A DNA stretch of 64,000 nt from Bacteroidetes bacterium 47-18 (lineage in GTDB: Bacteria; Bacteroidota; Bacteroidia; Chitinophagales; Chitinophagaceae), in contig MKSF01000033.1 in the NCBI GenBank assembly GCA_001897155.1, positions 124,001-188,000 of the forward strand. Direction: 5' to 3'. Under the pieces are notes generated by a model. The model ran no database searches and was not told where the DNA came from. It saw only the letters and a program-made list of their open reading frames with translations. This document shows, piece after piece, positions 51,206 through 62,150 of the stretch. Both the position numbers and the translations under genes were made by a program. Numbering within the stretch: position 1 is the stretch's first letter; every line of letters begins with the position of its first letter.

Positions 51206-51238
51206 AAAAAGGTCATTGCTTATTGCAATGACCTTTTT
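51206..51238 (+). terminator. Terminator after tuf
   Basis: A 14-bp stem (AAAAAGGTCATTGC at 51206-51219, GCAATGACCTTTTT at 51225-51238) with a T-rich tail. Confidence 0.93.
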
Positions 51239-51326
51239 CTTTTTTTAAGGTATGTACCAGGCCCGCTCCTGCCATACCCGGCCCAGTATGCCCGCATGAG
51301 CCTGTAAAAGGTCAAAAATGATATGC

Positions 51327-51347
51327 TTCGACAAGTTCAGCATGACA
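51327..51347 (+). repeat. REP-like motif, copy 2
   Basis: TTCGACAAGTTCAGCATGAC plus A, matching 37496-37516 at 18 of 21 positions. It lies in the gap between tuf and the M48 gene; no gene is supported in 51239-51454. Confidence 0.6.
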
Positions 51348-51454
51348 ACCCAGGAGACCTTTCGTATGCCCTCTCGATTCTGTCAAATAAGAACGGCCCA
51401 TTAAGTGTTATCCTTAATAAACCGTTGCATATCCTGAATACCTATGCTGACAGG

Positions 51455-52234
51455 CTATTTTACGCCGTCCTTCTGCGCTTTCTCCCTTATAGTAGCAGCC
51501 CTTTTTCCTGAATCAGGATGCGAATTGAACATCTTCTGCGCTTTACTTTGCTCCGGTGCTCCCGCACTCAGCTCCGCCAGCTTATCAAAAGCGCTGGCAA
51601 GCGCCATAACGCTGTAACCGTGCTTTTTCATGAACCCGTAGGCGTAGGCGTCCGCGTCAGACTCCTGCTTCCTGCTGTAGCTCGAAGTGAGCAAAGCATT
51701 AGCCAGGTCGCCCAGCTCCGACTGGGTAAGCGTCCGGGCGGCATTGCTCTGTGAGCTGGCAGCATCAGCAATGGTAGCCCTTTTGTAGGCATCCCTGATA
51801 GCGTCCCTGGTATCATGATTTTTAACGTGCCCTATCTCGTGGCCGATCACACCCAGGATCTCTTCATCCGTCATCAGGTCCATCAACCCGGCAAATACCC
51901 TGACGCTGCCGTCAGCACAGGCGAAGGCATTGATATCAACCACCTTATAAACCTTAAAGTTCAGCTTCAGCCCGTCCTCACTGAAATGCTTTGCTACCAG
52001 CTTATTCAGCCTGACAGCATAGGGATCATTTGCTGCAGCTACAGGATTATTGGCATCCATCCAGGCTACAGCCTCACCGGCCAATGCAGCGGCATCCGCA
52101 TCGCTGAAAGTAAGCGCCTTGGTACCTTTTGTAACCGCGCTTACCGATTTATCATTCAACTTTATTTTCTGCGCATATACATTGCCCGATATACCCGCCA
52201 GCAGCAGGAAATTTACAATCAATACTTTTTTCAT
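51455..52234 (-). CDS. Exported M48-family zinc metallopeptidase
   Basis: A 259-residue periplasmic peptidase with a signal peptide (VLIVNFLLLAGISGNVYAQ). The zinc motif HEIGH is at residues 132-136 and the third ligand Glu lies in KQESDADAYAYG (about 190); SHPDSGKRAATI near the C-terminus is typical of M48 proteins such as LoiP/BepA relatives. INAFACADGSVRVFAGLMD is the family's strand region. It probably helps in envelope protein quality control. The gene is next to a gene-free region with two mobile-element-like repeats. Confidence 0.92.
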   Translation of the reverse strand: MKKVLIVNFLLLAGISGNVYAQKIKLNDKSVSAVTKGTKALTFSDADAAALAGEAVAWMDANNPVAAANDPYAVRLNKLVAKHFSEDGLKLNFKVYKVVDINAFACADGSVRVFAGLMDLMTDEEILGVIGHEIGHVKNHDTRDAIRDAYKRATIADAASSQSNAARTLTQSELGDLANALLTSSYSRKQESDADAYAYGFMKKHGYSVMALASAFDKLAELSAGAPEQSKAQKMFNSHPDSGKRAATIREKAQKDGVK

Positions 52235-52328
52235 AATGAATATTTTGTTACGGCTAAAATAATAAGCCCTGGCGCTACCGGTAAGATCTGCCTGTTAAAA
52301 TTGTTGGAAGGATATGATAAGATTTACT

Positions 52329-52489
52329 AACTATCTATATATAGGAAAACAAGAGATTCCTCACATCCGTTCGGAATGACCAATACGCTCAGTTCCTTTA
52401 TAGCAAAAGTGCTCTCTGACCCGCAACAAAGGACACTTGTCAGCAAAGCGTACCTACAATAAAGTTTCTTTCCTATAAGCTGATAGTCA
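52329..52489 (+). mobile_element. MITE-like element, copy C (161 bp)
   Basis: It begins AACTATCTATATATAGGAAA and ends CTGATAGTCA. The inner core ATTCCTCACATCCGTTCGGA is identical to copy B and is followed by GACCCGCAACAAAGGACACT and AGCAAAGCGTACC. Flanks TAAGATTT and TAAGGTCT are only 6 of 8 identical, a possible decayed target duplication. Confidence 0.68.
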
Positions 52490-52535
52490 CTTAAGGTCTT
52501 CCTTTGATCATAATACAGGCACATAAAATGTAACC

Positions 52536-52716
52536 TAATTATCTATATGGGAACAAAGCCATCCATAGATGATTGCAAGAGATTCCTCACATCCGTTCGG
52601 AATGACCAGCAGGCTTACAAACACCTTTACAGCCAAAGAACTCTCTGATCTGCAGCAAAGGACACTTGTCAGAGCAGCGTACCTGTAATAAAAGGCGGTT
52701 TCCTATAAGCGGCACT
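52536..52716 (+). mobile_element. MITE-like element, copy D (181 bp, decayed ends)
   Basis: The left end is TAATTATCTATATGGGAAC and the right end CCTATAAGCGGCACT, both diverged. The core ATTCCTCACATCCGTTCGGA and GCAGCAAAGGACACTTGTCA are retained. It abuts the dnaK terminator at 52718. Only 46 bp separate it from copy C, and both point the same way. Confidence 0.65.
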
Positions 52717-52717
52717 A

Positions 52718-52760
52718 AAAAGCGATGGCTGTCTCTTATAGAGACAGCCATCGCTTTTTA
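52718..52760 (-). terminator. Terminator after dnaK
   Basis: A perfect 19-bp stem (AAAAAGCGATGGCTGTCTC at 52718-52736 with its complement at 52742-52760) and a TTATA loop. Read on the minus strand it lies 27 bp past the dnaK stop and ends in five T. Confidence 0.93.
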
Positions 52761-52787
52761 TCTGTATCGAAAAAAGAAAGGGCTTAC

Positions 52788-54677
52788 TTATTTCACCTCT
52801 TCATATTCCACATCAGAAGCTCCGTCTGTATTATTATCAGCGGCAGCATTATCTCCGGCGTTACCGCCTTGCTGCTGTGCTGCATACATTTCTTCAGAAG
52901 CTGCCGTCCATGCTGCGTTCAATGCTTCAATAGCACCGTCCAGGGCAGCAAGGTCTTCGTTTTTATGCGCTTCTTTCAGAGTATTCAGGGCACTTTCGAT
53001 GGTAGCTTTTTTATCAGCAGATATCTTCTCTCCGTATTCCTTCAATTGTTTTTCAGAATTGAAGATCAGACCGTCTGCCTGGTTCAGCTTTTCGATACGC
53101 TCACGCAGTTGCTTGTCCGCATCTTCATTAGCTTTAGCCTCATTCTTCATTTTTTCGATCTCTTCCTTGCTCAGTCCGCTACCTGCTTCGATACGTATAT
53201 TTTGCTGCTTGCCGGTTCCTTTATCTTTCGCAGTTACGCTCAGGATACCATTGGCATCAATATCGAATGTCACCTCGATCTGGGGAACACCTCTCGGAGC
53301 CGGAGGAATACCATCCAGGATAAAGCGGCCTAAGGATTTGTTCTGGTTAGCCATAGGGCGTTCACCCTGCAGCACATTGATCTCAACGCTTGGCTGGTTT
53401 TCTGCAGCAGTAGAGAATACTTCCGATTTGGTAGTAGGAATGGTCGTGTTGGACTCGATCAGGCGGGTCATTACACCACCCATGGTTTCGATACCCAGGG
53501 ATAAAGGCGTAACGTCCAGCAGCAGTACATCTTTAACATCACCGGTCAGTACACCACCCTGGATAGCGGCACCTACTGCTACCACCTCATCCGGGTTGAC
53601 GCCCCTGTTAGGCTTCTTACCAAAGAATTTCTCTACCACTTCCTGTATCTTGGGGATACGTGTGGAACCACCTACCAGGATCACCTCATCAATATCATTG
53701 GTAGTGTAGCCGGCATCCTGTAATGCTTTACGGCAAGGCTCCAGCGTACGCTCTACCAGCGAATCCGCCAGCTGCTCGAATTTAGCGCGTGTCAGCTTCC
53801 TTACCAGGTGCTGAGGCACACCATCCACCGCGGTGATATAAGGCAGGTTGATCTCTGTTTCCTGCGAAGAAGATAATTCTATCTTGGCTTTTTCAGCAGC
53901 CTCTTTCAAACGCTGCCAAGCCATAGGGTCTTTAGACAGGTCGATCGTAGGCATATCATTCCTGAATTCTGCCGCCAGCCAGTCCATGATCACCTTATCA
54001 AAGTCATCACCACCCAGGTGCGTATCACCATTAGTGGATTTCACTTCAAATACGCCATCACCCAATTCCAGGATAGAGATATCGAATGTACCGCCACCCA
54101 GGTCAAATACAGCTATCTTACGGTCCTTGTCCTGCTTGTCCAGTCCGTAGGCCAGCGCAGCAGCGGTAGGCTCGTTGATGATCCGGCGAACGGTCAGTCC
54201 CGCGATCTCACCGGCTTCCTTGGTAGCCTGGCGCTGTGCATCATTAAAGTAAGCAGGTACAGTGATAACGGCTTCTGTCACGTCCTGTCCTAAAAAGTCT
54301 TCTGCCGTTTTCTTCATTTTCTGCAGGATCATCGCAGAAATTTCCTGGGGAGTGTACAGACGGCCGTCTATATCCACCCTTGGTGTATTGTTATCGCCTT
54401 TTACTACTTTATAGGAATTGTGGGCTACCTCGCTTGCCACCTCATCAAACCTGCTGCCCATAAAACGCTTAATGGACATGATGGTATTCTGAGGATTGGT
54501 AATAGCTTGACGTTTAGCCGGATCACCTACTTTTCTTTCGCCGCCTTTCAGGAAAGCCACGATAGAAGGTGTGGTTCTTCTACCTTCATCATTTGCAATA
54601 ACTACAGGCTCGTTACCTTCCATTACTGCAACACATGAGTTTGTTGTACCTAAGTCAATTCCGATTATTTTTCCCAT
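52788..54677 (-). CDS. dnaK: Chaperone DnaK (Hsp70)
   Basis: A 629-residue Hsp70 with the N-terminal ATPase ([41 protein letters not shown]), the linker and substrate-binding domain ([37 protein letters not shown]) and a helical lid ending in a flexible, Gly/Asn/Asp-rich tail with the final VEYEEVK. It folds nascent and stress-damaged proteins with DnaJ and GrpE. Neither partner gene is adjacent. A palindrome at 54776-54794 may be its operator. Confidence 0.98.
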   Translation of the reverse strand: MGKIIGIDLGTTNSCVAVMEGNEPVVIANDEGRRTTPSIVAFLKGGERKVGDPAKRQAITNPQNTIMSIKRFMGSRFDEVASEVAHNSYKVVKGDNNTPRVDIDGRLYTPQEISAMILQKMKKTAEDFLGQDVTEAVITVPAYFNDAQRQATKEAGEIAGLTVRRIINEPTAAALAYGLDKQDKDRKIAVFDLGGGTFDISILELGDGVFEVKSTNGDTHLGGDDFDKVIMDWLAAEFRNDMPTIDLSKDPMAWQRLKEAAEKAKIELSSSQETEINLPYITAVDGVPQHLVRKLTRAKFEQLADSLVERTLEPCRKALQDAGYTTNDIDEVILVGGSTRIPKIQEVVEKFFGKKPNRGVNPDEVVAVGAAIQGGVLTGDVKDVLLLDVTPLSLGIETMGGVMTRLIESNTTIPTTKSEVFSTAAENQPSVEINVLQGERPMANQNKSLGRFILDGIPPAPRGVPQIEVTFDIDANGILSVTAKDKGTGKQQNIRIEAGSGLSKEEIEKMKNEAKANEDADKQLRERIEKLNQADGLIFNSEKQLKEYGEKISADKKATIESALNTLKEAHKNEDLAALDGAIEALNAAWTAASEEMYAAQQQGGNAGDNAAADNNTDGASDVEYEEVK

Positions 54678-54775
54678 TTTTATGTATTTTAATTATATTA
54701 TTTACTTCGTTAATTCATTGTATTTTCTGATTTACATACTCCAAGTTTTATGCCATTCCCCTTATAGATGCAATC

Positions 54776-54794
54776 TTGTCATATTTTATGACAA
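54776..54794 (-). promoter_or_regulatory. Candidate operator upstream of dnaK
   Basis: TTGTCATA, three T, TATGACAA: a perfect 8-3-8 palindrome 99 bp upstream of the dnaK ATG, in an otherwise A+T-rich leader. It is not a CIRCE element (no TTAGCACTC). On the minus strand an ATTG and a TAAAACTTG follow just downstream and could be a degenerate promoter, so a bound protein could control dnaK. The regulator is unknown. Confidence 0.5.
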
Positions 54795-54980
54795 TACTAT
54801 ATAATTACCCTCTGGCCACTGCTGATACTGTCAGCAATTTCCGTTTCCGGCGTACATTTTGTACCAAAGCACCCATCGGACCTAACAAATTTGTCAGCAT
54901 CACTCCTGAAAACCAGGCATGATCAGGCCTGCTGCCTCGCAACTGAATGCAATCTTCCCAGGAAAATAAAAAGGAAATGC

Positions 54981-55117
54981 TGACTATCTAATTATAAGCG
55001 GCTCCTCACATCAGTCCGGGATGACCACACCCCAAAGCGGTCCCTGACCCGCATAGAGGACGCTGATCAGCAAAGCGTATCCTTAACAAAAGGTTGTTGC
55101 CGATAAGCAGATAGTCA
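54981..55117 (+). mobile_element. MITE-like element, copy E (137 bp)
   Basis: The perfect 9-bp inverted ends TGACTATCT (54981-54989) and AGATAGTCA (55109-55117) enclose CTCCTCACATCAGTCCGGGA, CCCTGACCCGCATAGAGGAC and CTGATCAGCAAAGCGTATCC. AAGGAAAT occurs on both sides (54971-54978 and 55120-55127), as a target-site duplication would. It sits between dnaK and the end of the thiamine operon. Confidence 0.75.
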
Positions 55118-55190
55118 CTAAGGAAATTGTAAGGTATGTTATTGTATGTTGGGTAGCTGTGATCCTCTCCTGCTTCCGTGCATATGAGCT

Positions 55191-55901
55191 CTAAAAAGCG
55201 ACCGTTGTGAACCGCCAGTGCATCGTATCCACCAGGGTCAGCTTATTGACATCCACAGGCAGCCCGGCAATGATCTTCAATACCTGCATCGCCATAAGCG
55301 AACCGATAATACCAGGCAAAGGACCCAGTACGCCCTGTGTATCGCAATCCGGTATATCCCCGGCATCAGGCGCTTCGGGAAACAGGTCTCTCAGTTGTTT
55401 GCTGCCTTTGTAATTCAGCACGGCCATCTGGCCCTCAAAAGCCCGGATGCTGCCGTAGATCAGCGTTTTATCCAACCGGACGCAGGTATCGTTCACCAGG
55501 TACCTGGTGCTGAAATTATCCGAGCCGTCCACCACCATATCGTAATCATTGATGATCTCCGCCGCATTATCCTCAGTAATGCGCTCCGCTATCGGGACCA
55601 CACAGACCCGGCTGTTCAGCTTTTTCACAAATGCCGCGGCACTCTCCACCTTGAGGCTGCCGATACTGCTTTCGTTATGTATAAACTGGCGGTTGAGGTT
55701 ATGCAGCTCCACCTTATCCAAATCCGCTATCCCTATCCTTCCCACGCCGGCCGATGCCAGGGCCTGTATAACAGGCGAGCCGAGCCCGCCGGCGCCCACT
55801 ACCAGCACCCTGGCGGCCATGATCTTACGCTGGCCCGCCACGCCTATTTCCTCTATGAATATCTGCCGGCTGTATCGTGTGAATATAGTATCCTGTTCCA
55901 T
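55191..55901 (-). CDS. thiF: ThiF, ThiS adenylyltransferase, lacking zinc-binding CxxC pairs
   Basis: A 236-residue E1-like enzyme that adenylates the C-terminal Gly of ThiS for sulfur transfer. It has the nucleotide motif VVGAGGLGSPVIQALASAGV, DKVELHNLNRQF, VVDGSDNFSTRYLVND and the CDTQGVLGPLPGIIGSLMA block with the conserved Cys. Compared with my memory of E. coli ThiF and MoeB, it lacks the CxxC before LFPE (here KQLRDLFPE) and the terminal CxxC (ending WRFTTVAF), so it probably does not bind zinc. MoeB activity is a possible alternative, but the position at the end of the thi operon favours ThiF. Confidence 0.9.
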   Translation of the reverse strand: MEQDTIFTRYSRQIFIEEIGVAGQRKIMAARVLVVGAGGLGSPVIQALASAGVGRIGIADLDKVELHNLNRQFIHNESSIGSLKVESAAAFVKKLNSRVCVVPIAERITEDNAAEIINDYDMVVDGSDNFSTRYLVNDTCVRLDKTLIYGSIRAFEGQMAVLNYKGSKQLRDLFPEAPDAGDIPDCDTQGVLGPLPGIIGSLMAMQVLKIIAGLPVDVNKLTLVDTMHWRFTTVAF

Positions 55902-55933
55902 TATAATCGTCGTTTTATCAGCAGTATGTACCT

Positions 55934-57046
55934 CTAATTAAAGGCATGATCCCAATCCTTCATCACCGGGTCATACCCCGCTTTTCTGATAAGCTCCCTG
56001 ATCTCGCTCATACTACGCTCATCGCTGGTCTCGAACTGTTCCAGCGACAGAGGCGCTACGGCATAGCCGCCGGGATTGGTTTTAGAGCCGGCGCTGATAG
56101 CGGTAGCTCCCAGCGTGATGATATGATCCCTGAAATGCCCACTTTCCCGTGTTGACACTGATATTTCCAGGTCTTCATTCCATATGCGGTATGCGCATAT
56201 CAGCTGCAGCAGGTCCCTGTCTTCCATGATAAAATTAGGTTCTATAACACCCTCTGCCGGTCGGAGTCGCGGAAAGGAGACGGAATACCGGGTTTTCCAG
56301 TAACGTTGCTGCAGGTAGTGGATATGCAGCGCGTTAAAGAAGCTGTCCACCCGCCAGTCTTCCAGCCCCAGCAATACGCCCAATCCTATTTTATGCACCC
56401 CGGCCTGCCCTATCCTGTCGGGCGTATCCAGCCTGAAATCAAAATTGGATTTTTTACCCTTGGGATGATACTGCCTGTACACTTCCTTATGGTAGGTTTC
56501 CTGGTAAACCAGCACGGCATGCACCCCTGCTTTGTGCAGCACTTCGTAATCCGCCGCCGGCAGGGGTTGCACCTCCAGTGAGATATTGGCAAAATGCGGC
56601 TTCAGCAATTTCACAGCATCCAGGAAGTACTGCGTGTTAACGGTCTTATGAGCCTCCCCGCTGACCAGCAAGACATGCTCCACTCCCATTTCCTTCAGCG
56701 CTGCAGCTTCTATCATCATTTCCGCACCTGACAGGGTCTTACGCCTGATCTTGTTATCTACACTGAAGCCACAGTATGTACAGATGTTCTGGCACTCATT
56801 GCTCAGGTACAGCGGCGCATACAGCTGTATGGTCTTTCCGAAACGCCGGCGGGAAATCTGCTGCGCCATCGCGGCCATCGTTTCCAGTTCCGCGGCGGCG
56901 GCGGGAGAGAGCAATACCAGGAAGTCTTCCAGTGTCCGCTTTTGCTTTTGCAGGCTGCTGCGAACGGCGGTGGGAGTAGCCGTATAGATGCTGCTCTTAA
57001 CGGTCTCCCAGCTATACTGCTCAAAAATATCTTTAAAGGTTTTCAT
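55934..57046 (-). CDS. thiH: 2-iminoacetate synthase ThiH
   Basis: A 370-residue radical-SAM enzyme that cleaves tyrosine to dehydroglycine for thiazole synthesis in organisms without glycine oxidase. The cluster motif is C-x3-C-x2-C (Cys85, 89, 92) in NECQNICTYCGF. Other family blocks are HVLLVSGEAHKTVN, YQETYHKEVY, KIGLGVLLGLEDWR and SVSTRESGHFRD. It starts 2 bp after thiG. Confidence 0.96.
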   Translation of the reverse strand: MKTFKDIFEQYSWETVKSSIYTATPTAVRSSLQKQKRTLEDFLVLLSPAAAAELETMAAMAQQISRRRFGKTIQLYAPLYLSNECQNICTYCGFSVDNKIRRKTLSGAEMMIEAAALKEMGVEHVLLVSGEAHKTVNTQYFLDAVKLLKPHFANISLEVQPLPAADYEVLHKAGVHAVLVYQETYHKEVYRQYHPKGKKSNFDFRLDTPDRIGQAGVHKIGLGVLLGLEDWRVDSFFNALHIHYLQQRYWKTRYSVSFPRLRPAEGVIEPNFIMEDRDLLQLICAYRIWNEDLEISVSTRESGHFRDHIITLGATAISAGSKTNPGGYAVAPLSLEQFETSDERSMSEIRELIRKAGYDPVMKDWDHAFN

Positions 57047-57048
57047 CG

Positions 57049-57831
57049 TTACCGGTTTTTCTGATCTGTCAGGAAGGAAGTGAGCGGACTGGAAGCCTGC
57101 GCCCGGCCCTGGACCGCGCCAAGACCGGCCTCATATGCCTTACGTCCCGCCGCTACTGCTTCTTTGAATGCCGAAGCCATATTTACAGGGTTTCCCGCCA
57201 CTGCAACAGCCGTATTGACCAGCACGGCATCGGCGCCCATTTCCAGCGCCCTGGCGGCATCTGAAGGCGCCCCGATACCCGCGTCCACGATGACGGGCAC
57301 ACGGCTCTGCTCTATGATGATCTCCAGGAAATCAACAGTGCGTAGTCCTTTATTGCTGCCGATAGGAGCGCCCAACGGCATCACCGCGGCGGTTCCGGCA
57401 TCTTCCAGCCTTTTACATAAGACAGGATCTGCATGGATATAAGGCAGCACCACAAAGCCCATTTTCGCCAGCTCTTCCGTAGCCCTGAGCGTCTCAACAG
57501 GGTCAGGCAGCAGGTAACGGGGATCAGGATGGATCTCCAGCTTTACCCAGTTGGTTTCCATCGCTTCCCGGGCCAGCTGGGCGGCCAGCACCGCTTCCCG
57601 GGCATTCCTGGCACCGGAGGTATTGGGCAGTAAGGAAACCTGCGGCAGCCTCAGCGCTTCCAGCAGGTCGTCTTCCGCTGACCGGTGATCTATACGTTTA
57701 AGGGCCATAGTCACCAATTCAGAACCAGACGCTTTGATAGCCCCGCGCATTGTCCCAAGGCTGCCGAATTTGCCGGTGCCCAGGAATAACCTGGAGCTGA
57801 AGTGCCGGTCTGCTATTTGTAATGTACTCAT
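57049..57831 (-). CDS. thiG: Thiazole synthase ThiG
   Basis: A 260-residue TIM-barrel enzyme that assembles the thiazole phosphate from DXP, dehydroglycine and ThiS thiocarboxylate. The frame extends upstream to 58002, but [20 protein letters not shown] at 57831 is the family start. The Schiff-base region is [29 protein letters not shown] and [12 protein letters not shown] with [14 protein letters not shown] follow. The start overlaps the thiE stop by 4 bp (ATGA). Confidence 0.96.
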   Translation of the reverse strand: MSTLQIADRHFSSRLFLGTGKFGSLGTMRGAIKASGSELVTMALKRIDHRSAEDDLLEALRLPQVSLLPNTSGARNAREAVLAAQLAREAMETNWVKLEIHPDPRYLLPDPVETLRATEELAKMGFVVLPYIHADPVLCKRLEDAGTAAVMPLGAPIGSNKGLRTVDFLEIIIEQSRVPVIVDAGIGAPSDAARALEMGADAVLVNTAVAVAGNPVNMASAFKEAVAAGRKAYEAGLGAVQGRAQASSPLTSFLTDQKNR

Positions 57832-58445
57832 TGTAAAATCGTTTTGATATGTGAAACCAATTCCGGGCAACGGGTAATAAGACCGGAGACGGCAATACCG
57901 TAAATGCCTGTCTGCATCAAAGCCGGGATGTCTTCCAAACCGATACCACCAATGGCATATACAGGCGGGATGATCTCCTGCCGTTCCGAAAAGTACCGGC
58001 ATACATCCCGGTAGCCATCCAGGCCCAGCACGGGGCTCAGCTTATCTTTCGTGGTGGTAAAGGCAAAGGGTCCCAGCCCGATATAATCACACTGTTCCGC
58101 GATGCGCTGTTGCACATCCTGCAGGGTATTGGCCGTACCGCCAATGATCTTACCCGGTCCCAGCAAACGGCGGGCATCCGCTACGGCGCCGTCTTCCAGC
58201 CCCAGGTGCACACCGTCAGCCGATATTTCCTTTGCCAGCAGGACATGATCATTGATGATGCAGACCGCGTTATAGGCCACGCAGTATCTCTTTACGTTAA
58301 GGCACAGCTGCAGCAGGTCCTGTTCCGGCGCCTGCTTCCAGCGTACCTGCACCCAGTCAACCCCTGCCTGCAATGCGCGGAGAATATTACTTTCCTGCTC
58401 CGGCAGGCTGCTGCCCTGCGAGATATATTGCAATTTAGTTTTCAT
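57828..58445 (-). CDS. thiE: Thiamine-phosphate synthase ThiE
   Basis: A 205-residue TIM-barrel enzyme joining HMP-PP and thiazole phosphate. It has [10 protein letters not shown], the metal/phosphate region [48 protein letters not shown] and YAIGGIG. It is the better preserved of two ThiE-like genes in the operon. It overlaps both neighbours: thiG by 4 bp and thiD by 11 bp. Confidence 0.93.
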   Translation of the reverse strand: MKTKLQYISQGSSLPEQESNILRALQAGVDWVQVRWKQAPEQDLLQLCLNVKRYCVAYNAVCIINDHVLLAKEISADGVHLGLEDGAVADARRLLGPGKIIGGTANTLQDVQQRIAEQCDYIGLGPFAFTTTKDKLSPVLGLDGYRDVCRYFSERQEIIPPVYAIGGIGLEDIPALMQTGIYGIAVSGLITRCPELVSHIKTILQ

Positions 58446-59165
58446 ATGTATGATGATACCCCAGTAGGGAGCTGTTACTGTTCAATACTTTTTCCACATA
58501 GGTCTTTCCCGCACGTATGGCGTCCTGCAGCGAGGCGCCCCGGGCTATACCACCCGCAATAGCTGCCGACAGGATGCAGCCGGAACCATGCTTGGGATAG
58601 GAAACCTCTGTCCCGGGCGGGAAAACGGTCGTTTCCCCGCTTTCCATAAGTATATCCGTACCTGTCCAGTCAGCGCAATGTCCCCCTTTAAGCAAAACGG
58701 CACAGCATTCCATATCTTCAGGGTCCGGCAGGCTGTATTGCTGCAGTATCTCATATTCCGGGTAGTTAGGCGTGATAAGCGCTATATCCCTGAGCAGCGG
58801 CGCAAGCGCTTCCAGGCTTTCTTCCCTGAAAAACGGGAAACCCGAGGAGCTCCTGATGACAGGGTCCCAGATCACGAAAGCCGCGGGATTACAGGCCCGG
58901 ACGGCTTGTAATACGGCAGCTAAGAATTCACTGTCCGGCACAATGCCGATCTTCACTACCGGGAACGGGTAGGCCGTCATCAGTGTTTTAATAGCTTTCG
59001 TAACAGTTGCTGCCGGCAACCAGGCAATATCGAGGATGGCATCGGCCGTCTGTAAGGTATGCGCTGTCAGGACAGCCATTCCCTGCACGCCGAACTGTTC
59101 CAGCGTTTTGATATCTGCCAGCACACCGGCACCTCCCGTAGGATCATATCCTGCAATACTCAATA

Positions 59166-59187
<22 letters not shown>
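58435..59187 (-). CDS. thiD: Hydroxymethylpyrimidine (phosphate) kinase ThiD
   Basis: A 250-residue ribokinase-fold enzyme that phosphorylates HMP and HMP-P. The N-terminal SIAGYDPTGGAGVLADIKT, AVLTAHTLQTA, VKIGIVPDSE, VIWDPVI and the C-terminal HGSGCILSAAIAGGIARG with the catalytic Asp/Cys region are ThiD features. It overlaps the preceding ThiE-like gene by 22 bp. Confidence 0.94.
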
Positions 59188-61564
<2,377 letters not shown>

Positions 61565-61589
61565 CTAAGTAGTTTGGATTAATGAAAGA

Positions 61590-61796
61590 TCAGCCGCCCT
61601 GGGCTGCGGTGATGATAAGAATGACATCCTGGTCACGGAGTACCGTATCAGCCCATTTCCCGCGCGGAACCACCCGGTCATTAAGGGCAACAGCGATCCC
61701 TTTGGTCTTTCCGGGGACCTCCAGATGCATCAGGGCTTCCAATGAAGGAAGCGGCTGGGCAAAAGACTTTTTATTGTGATTGATTGTCAGTTCCAT
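61590..61796 (-). CDS. thiS: Sulfur carrier protein ThiS
   Basis: A 68-residue ubiquitin-like protein ending in Gly-Gly (ITAAQGG), the thiocarboxylate site. The GIAVALNDRVVPRGKWADT block is typical. It is first in the operon, 77 bp after the TPP riboswitch core. Confidence 0.93.
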   Translation of the reverse strand: MELTINHNKKSFAQPLPSLEALMHLEVPGKTKGIAVALNDRVVPRGKWADTVLRDQDVILIITAAQGG

Positions 61797-61841
61797 TCCT
61801 TATAAGTTTTAACAGGTTATAACTTCAGGAATGGCTGCAAC

Positions 61842-61856
61842 AGTGCGGATCGCACT
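61842..61856 (-). promoter_or_regulatory. Hairpin between the TPP aptamer and thiS
   Basis: AGTGCG/CGCACT with a 3-nt loop lies between the riboswitch aptamer and the thiS start. There is no T tract, so the expression platform may act at translation initiation; this is inference. Confidence 0.45.
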
Positions 61857-61872
61857 TGTGAAGACATTTTAC

Positions 61873-61958
61873 TTTTCCCTCCGCCGGTATGATCCGGATC
61901 AGGTTCCAAGGGTAAAATCTCAGCCTGTATGATGACAGACACCCCTAAAGTCAGGTGC
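61873..61958 (-). promoter_or_regulatory. TPP riboswitch (thi-box) controlling the thiamine operon
   Basis: Read on the minus strand the element contains GGGGTG, CTGAGATTTTACCCTTGGAA and CCTGATCCGGATCATACCGG, then AGGGAA: the conserved TPP aptamer in full. Thiamine pyrophosphate binding should reduce expression of thiS through thiF. Confidence 0.96.
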
Positions 61959-62150
61959 TAAGTTAAACAATTTCCGGGGAAAACCATTTTTTAAAGTTTT
62001 CCTAAGAAGCGCAGCACAGCAGGGAGAAGCGCATTATTTTCTCCTGATCGCCGGCCTTTAAGGCTTCAGCCACGGGTAAGCCGTAATATTTATTACCGTT
62101 TTAGTTGTAAACATTCCATAATTTTACCTTTCCCAGAAGCAGTATCCTTT
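61959..62150. other. Divergent promoter region between the thi operon and priA
   Basis: No gene. A TAACTTAG on the minus strand just upstream of the aptamer approximates the -7 box for the thi operon. For priA, TTTTACCTTTC near 62122 is close to but not an exact TAnnTTTG match. Confidence 0.4.

Noticed and set aside
57832-58002. A 57-residue extension of ThiG
   Set aside because: It lies inside thiE in another frame and is unlike any ThiG N-terminus.
61797-62150. A small ORF between thiS and priA
   Set aside because: The stretch is fully accounted for by the TPP riboswitch, a leader hairpin and divergent promoters.
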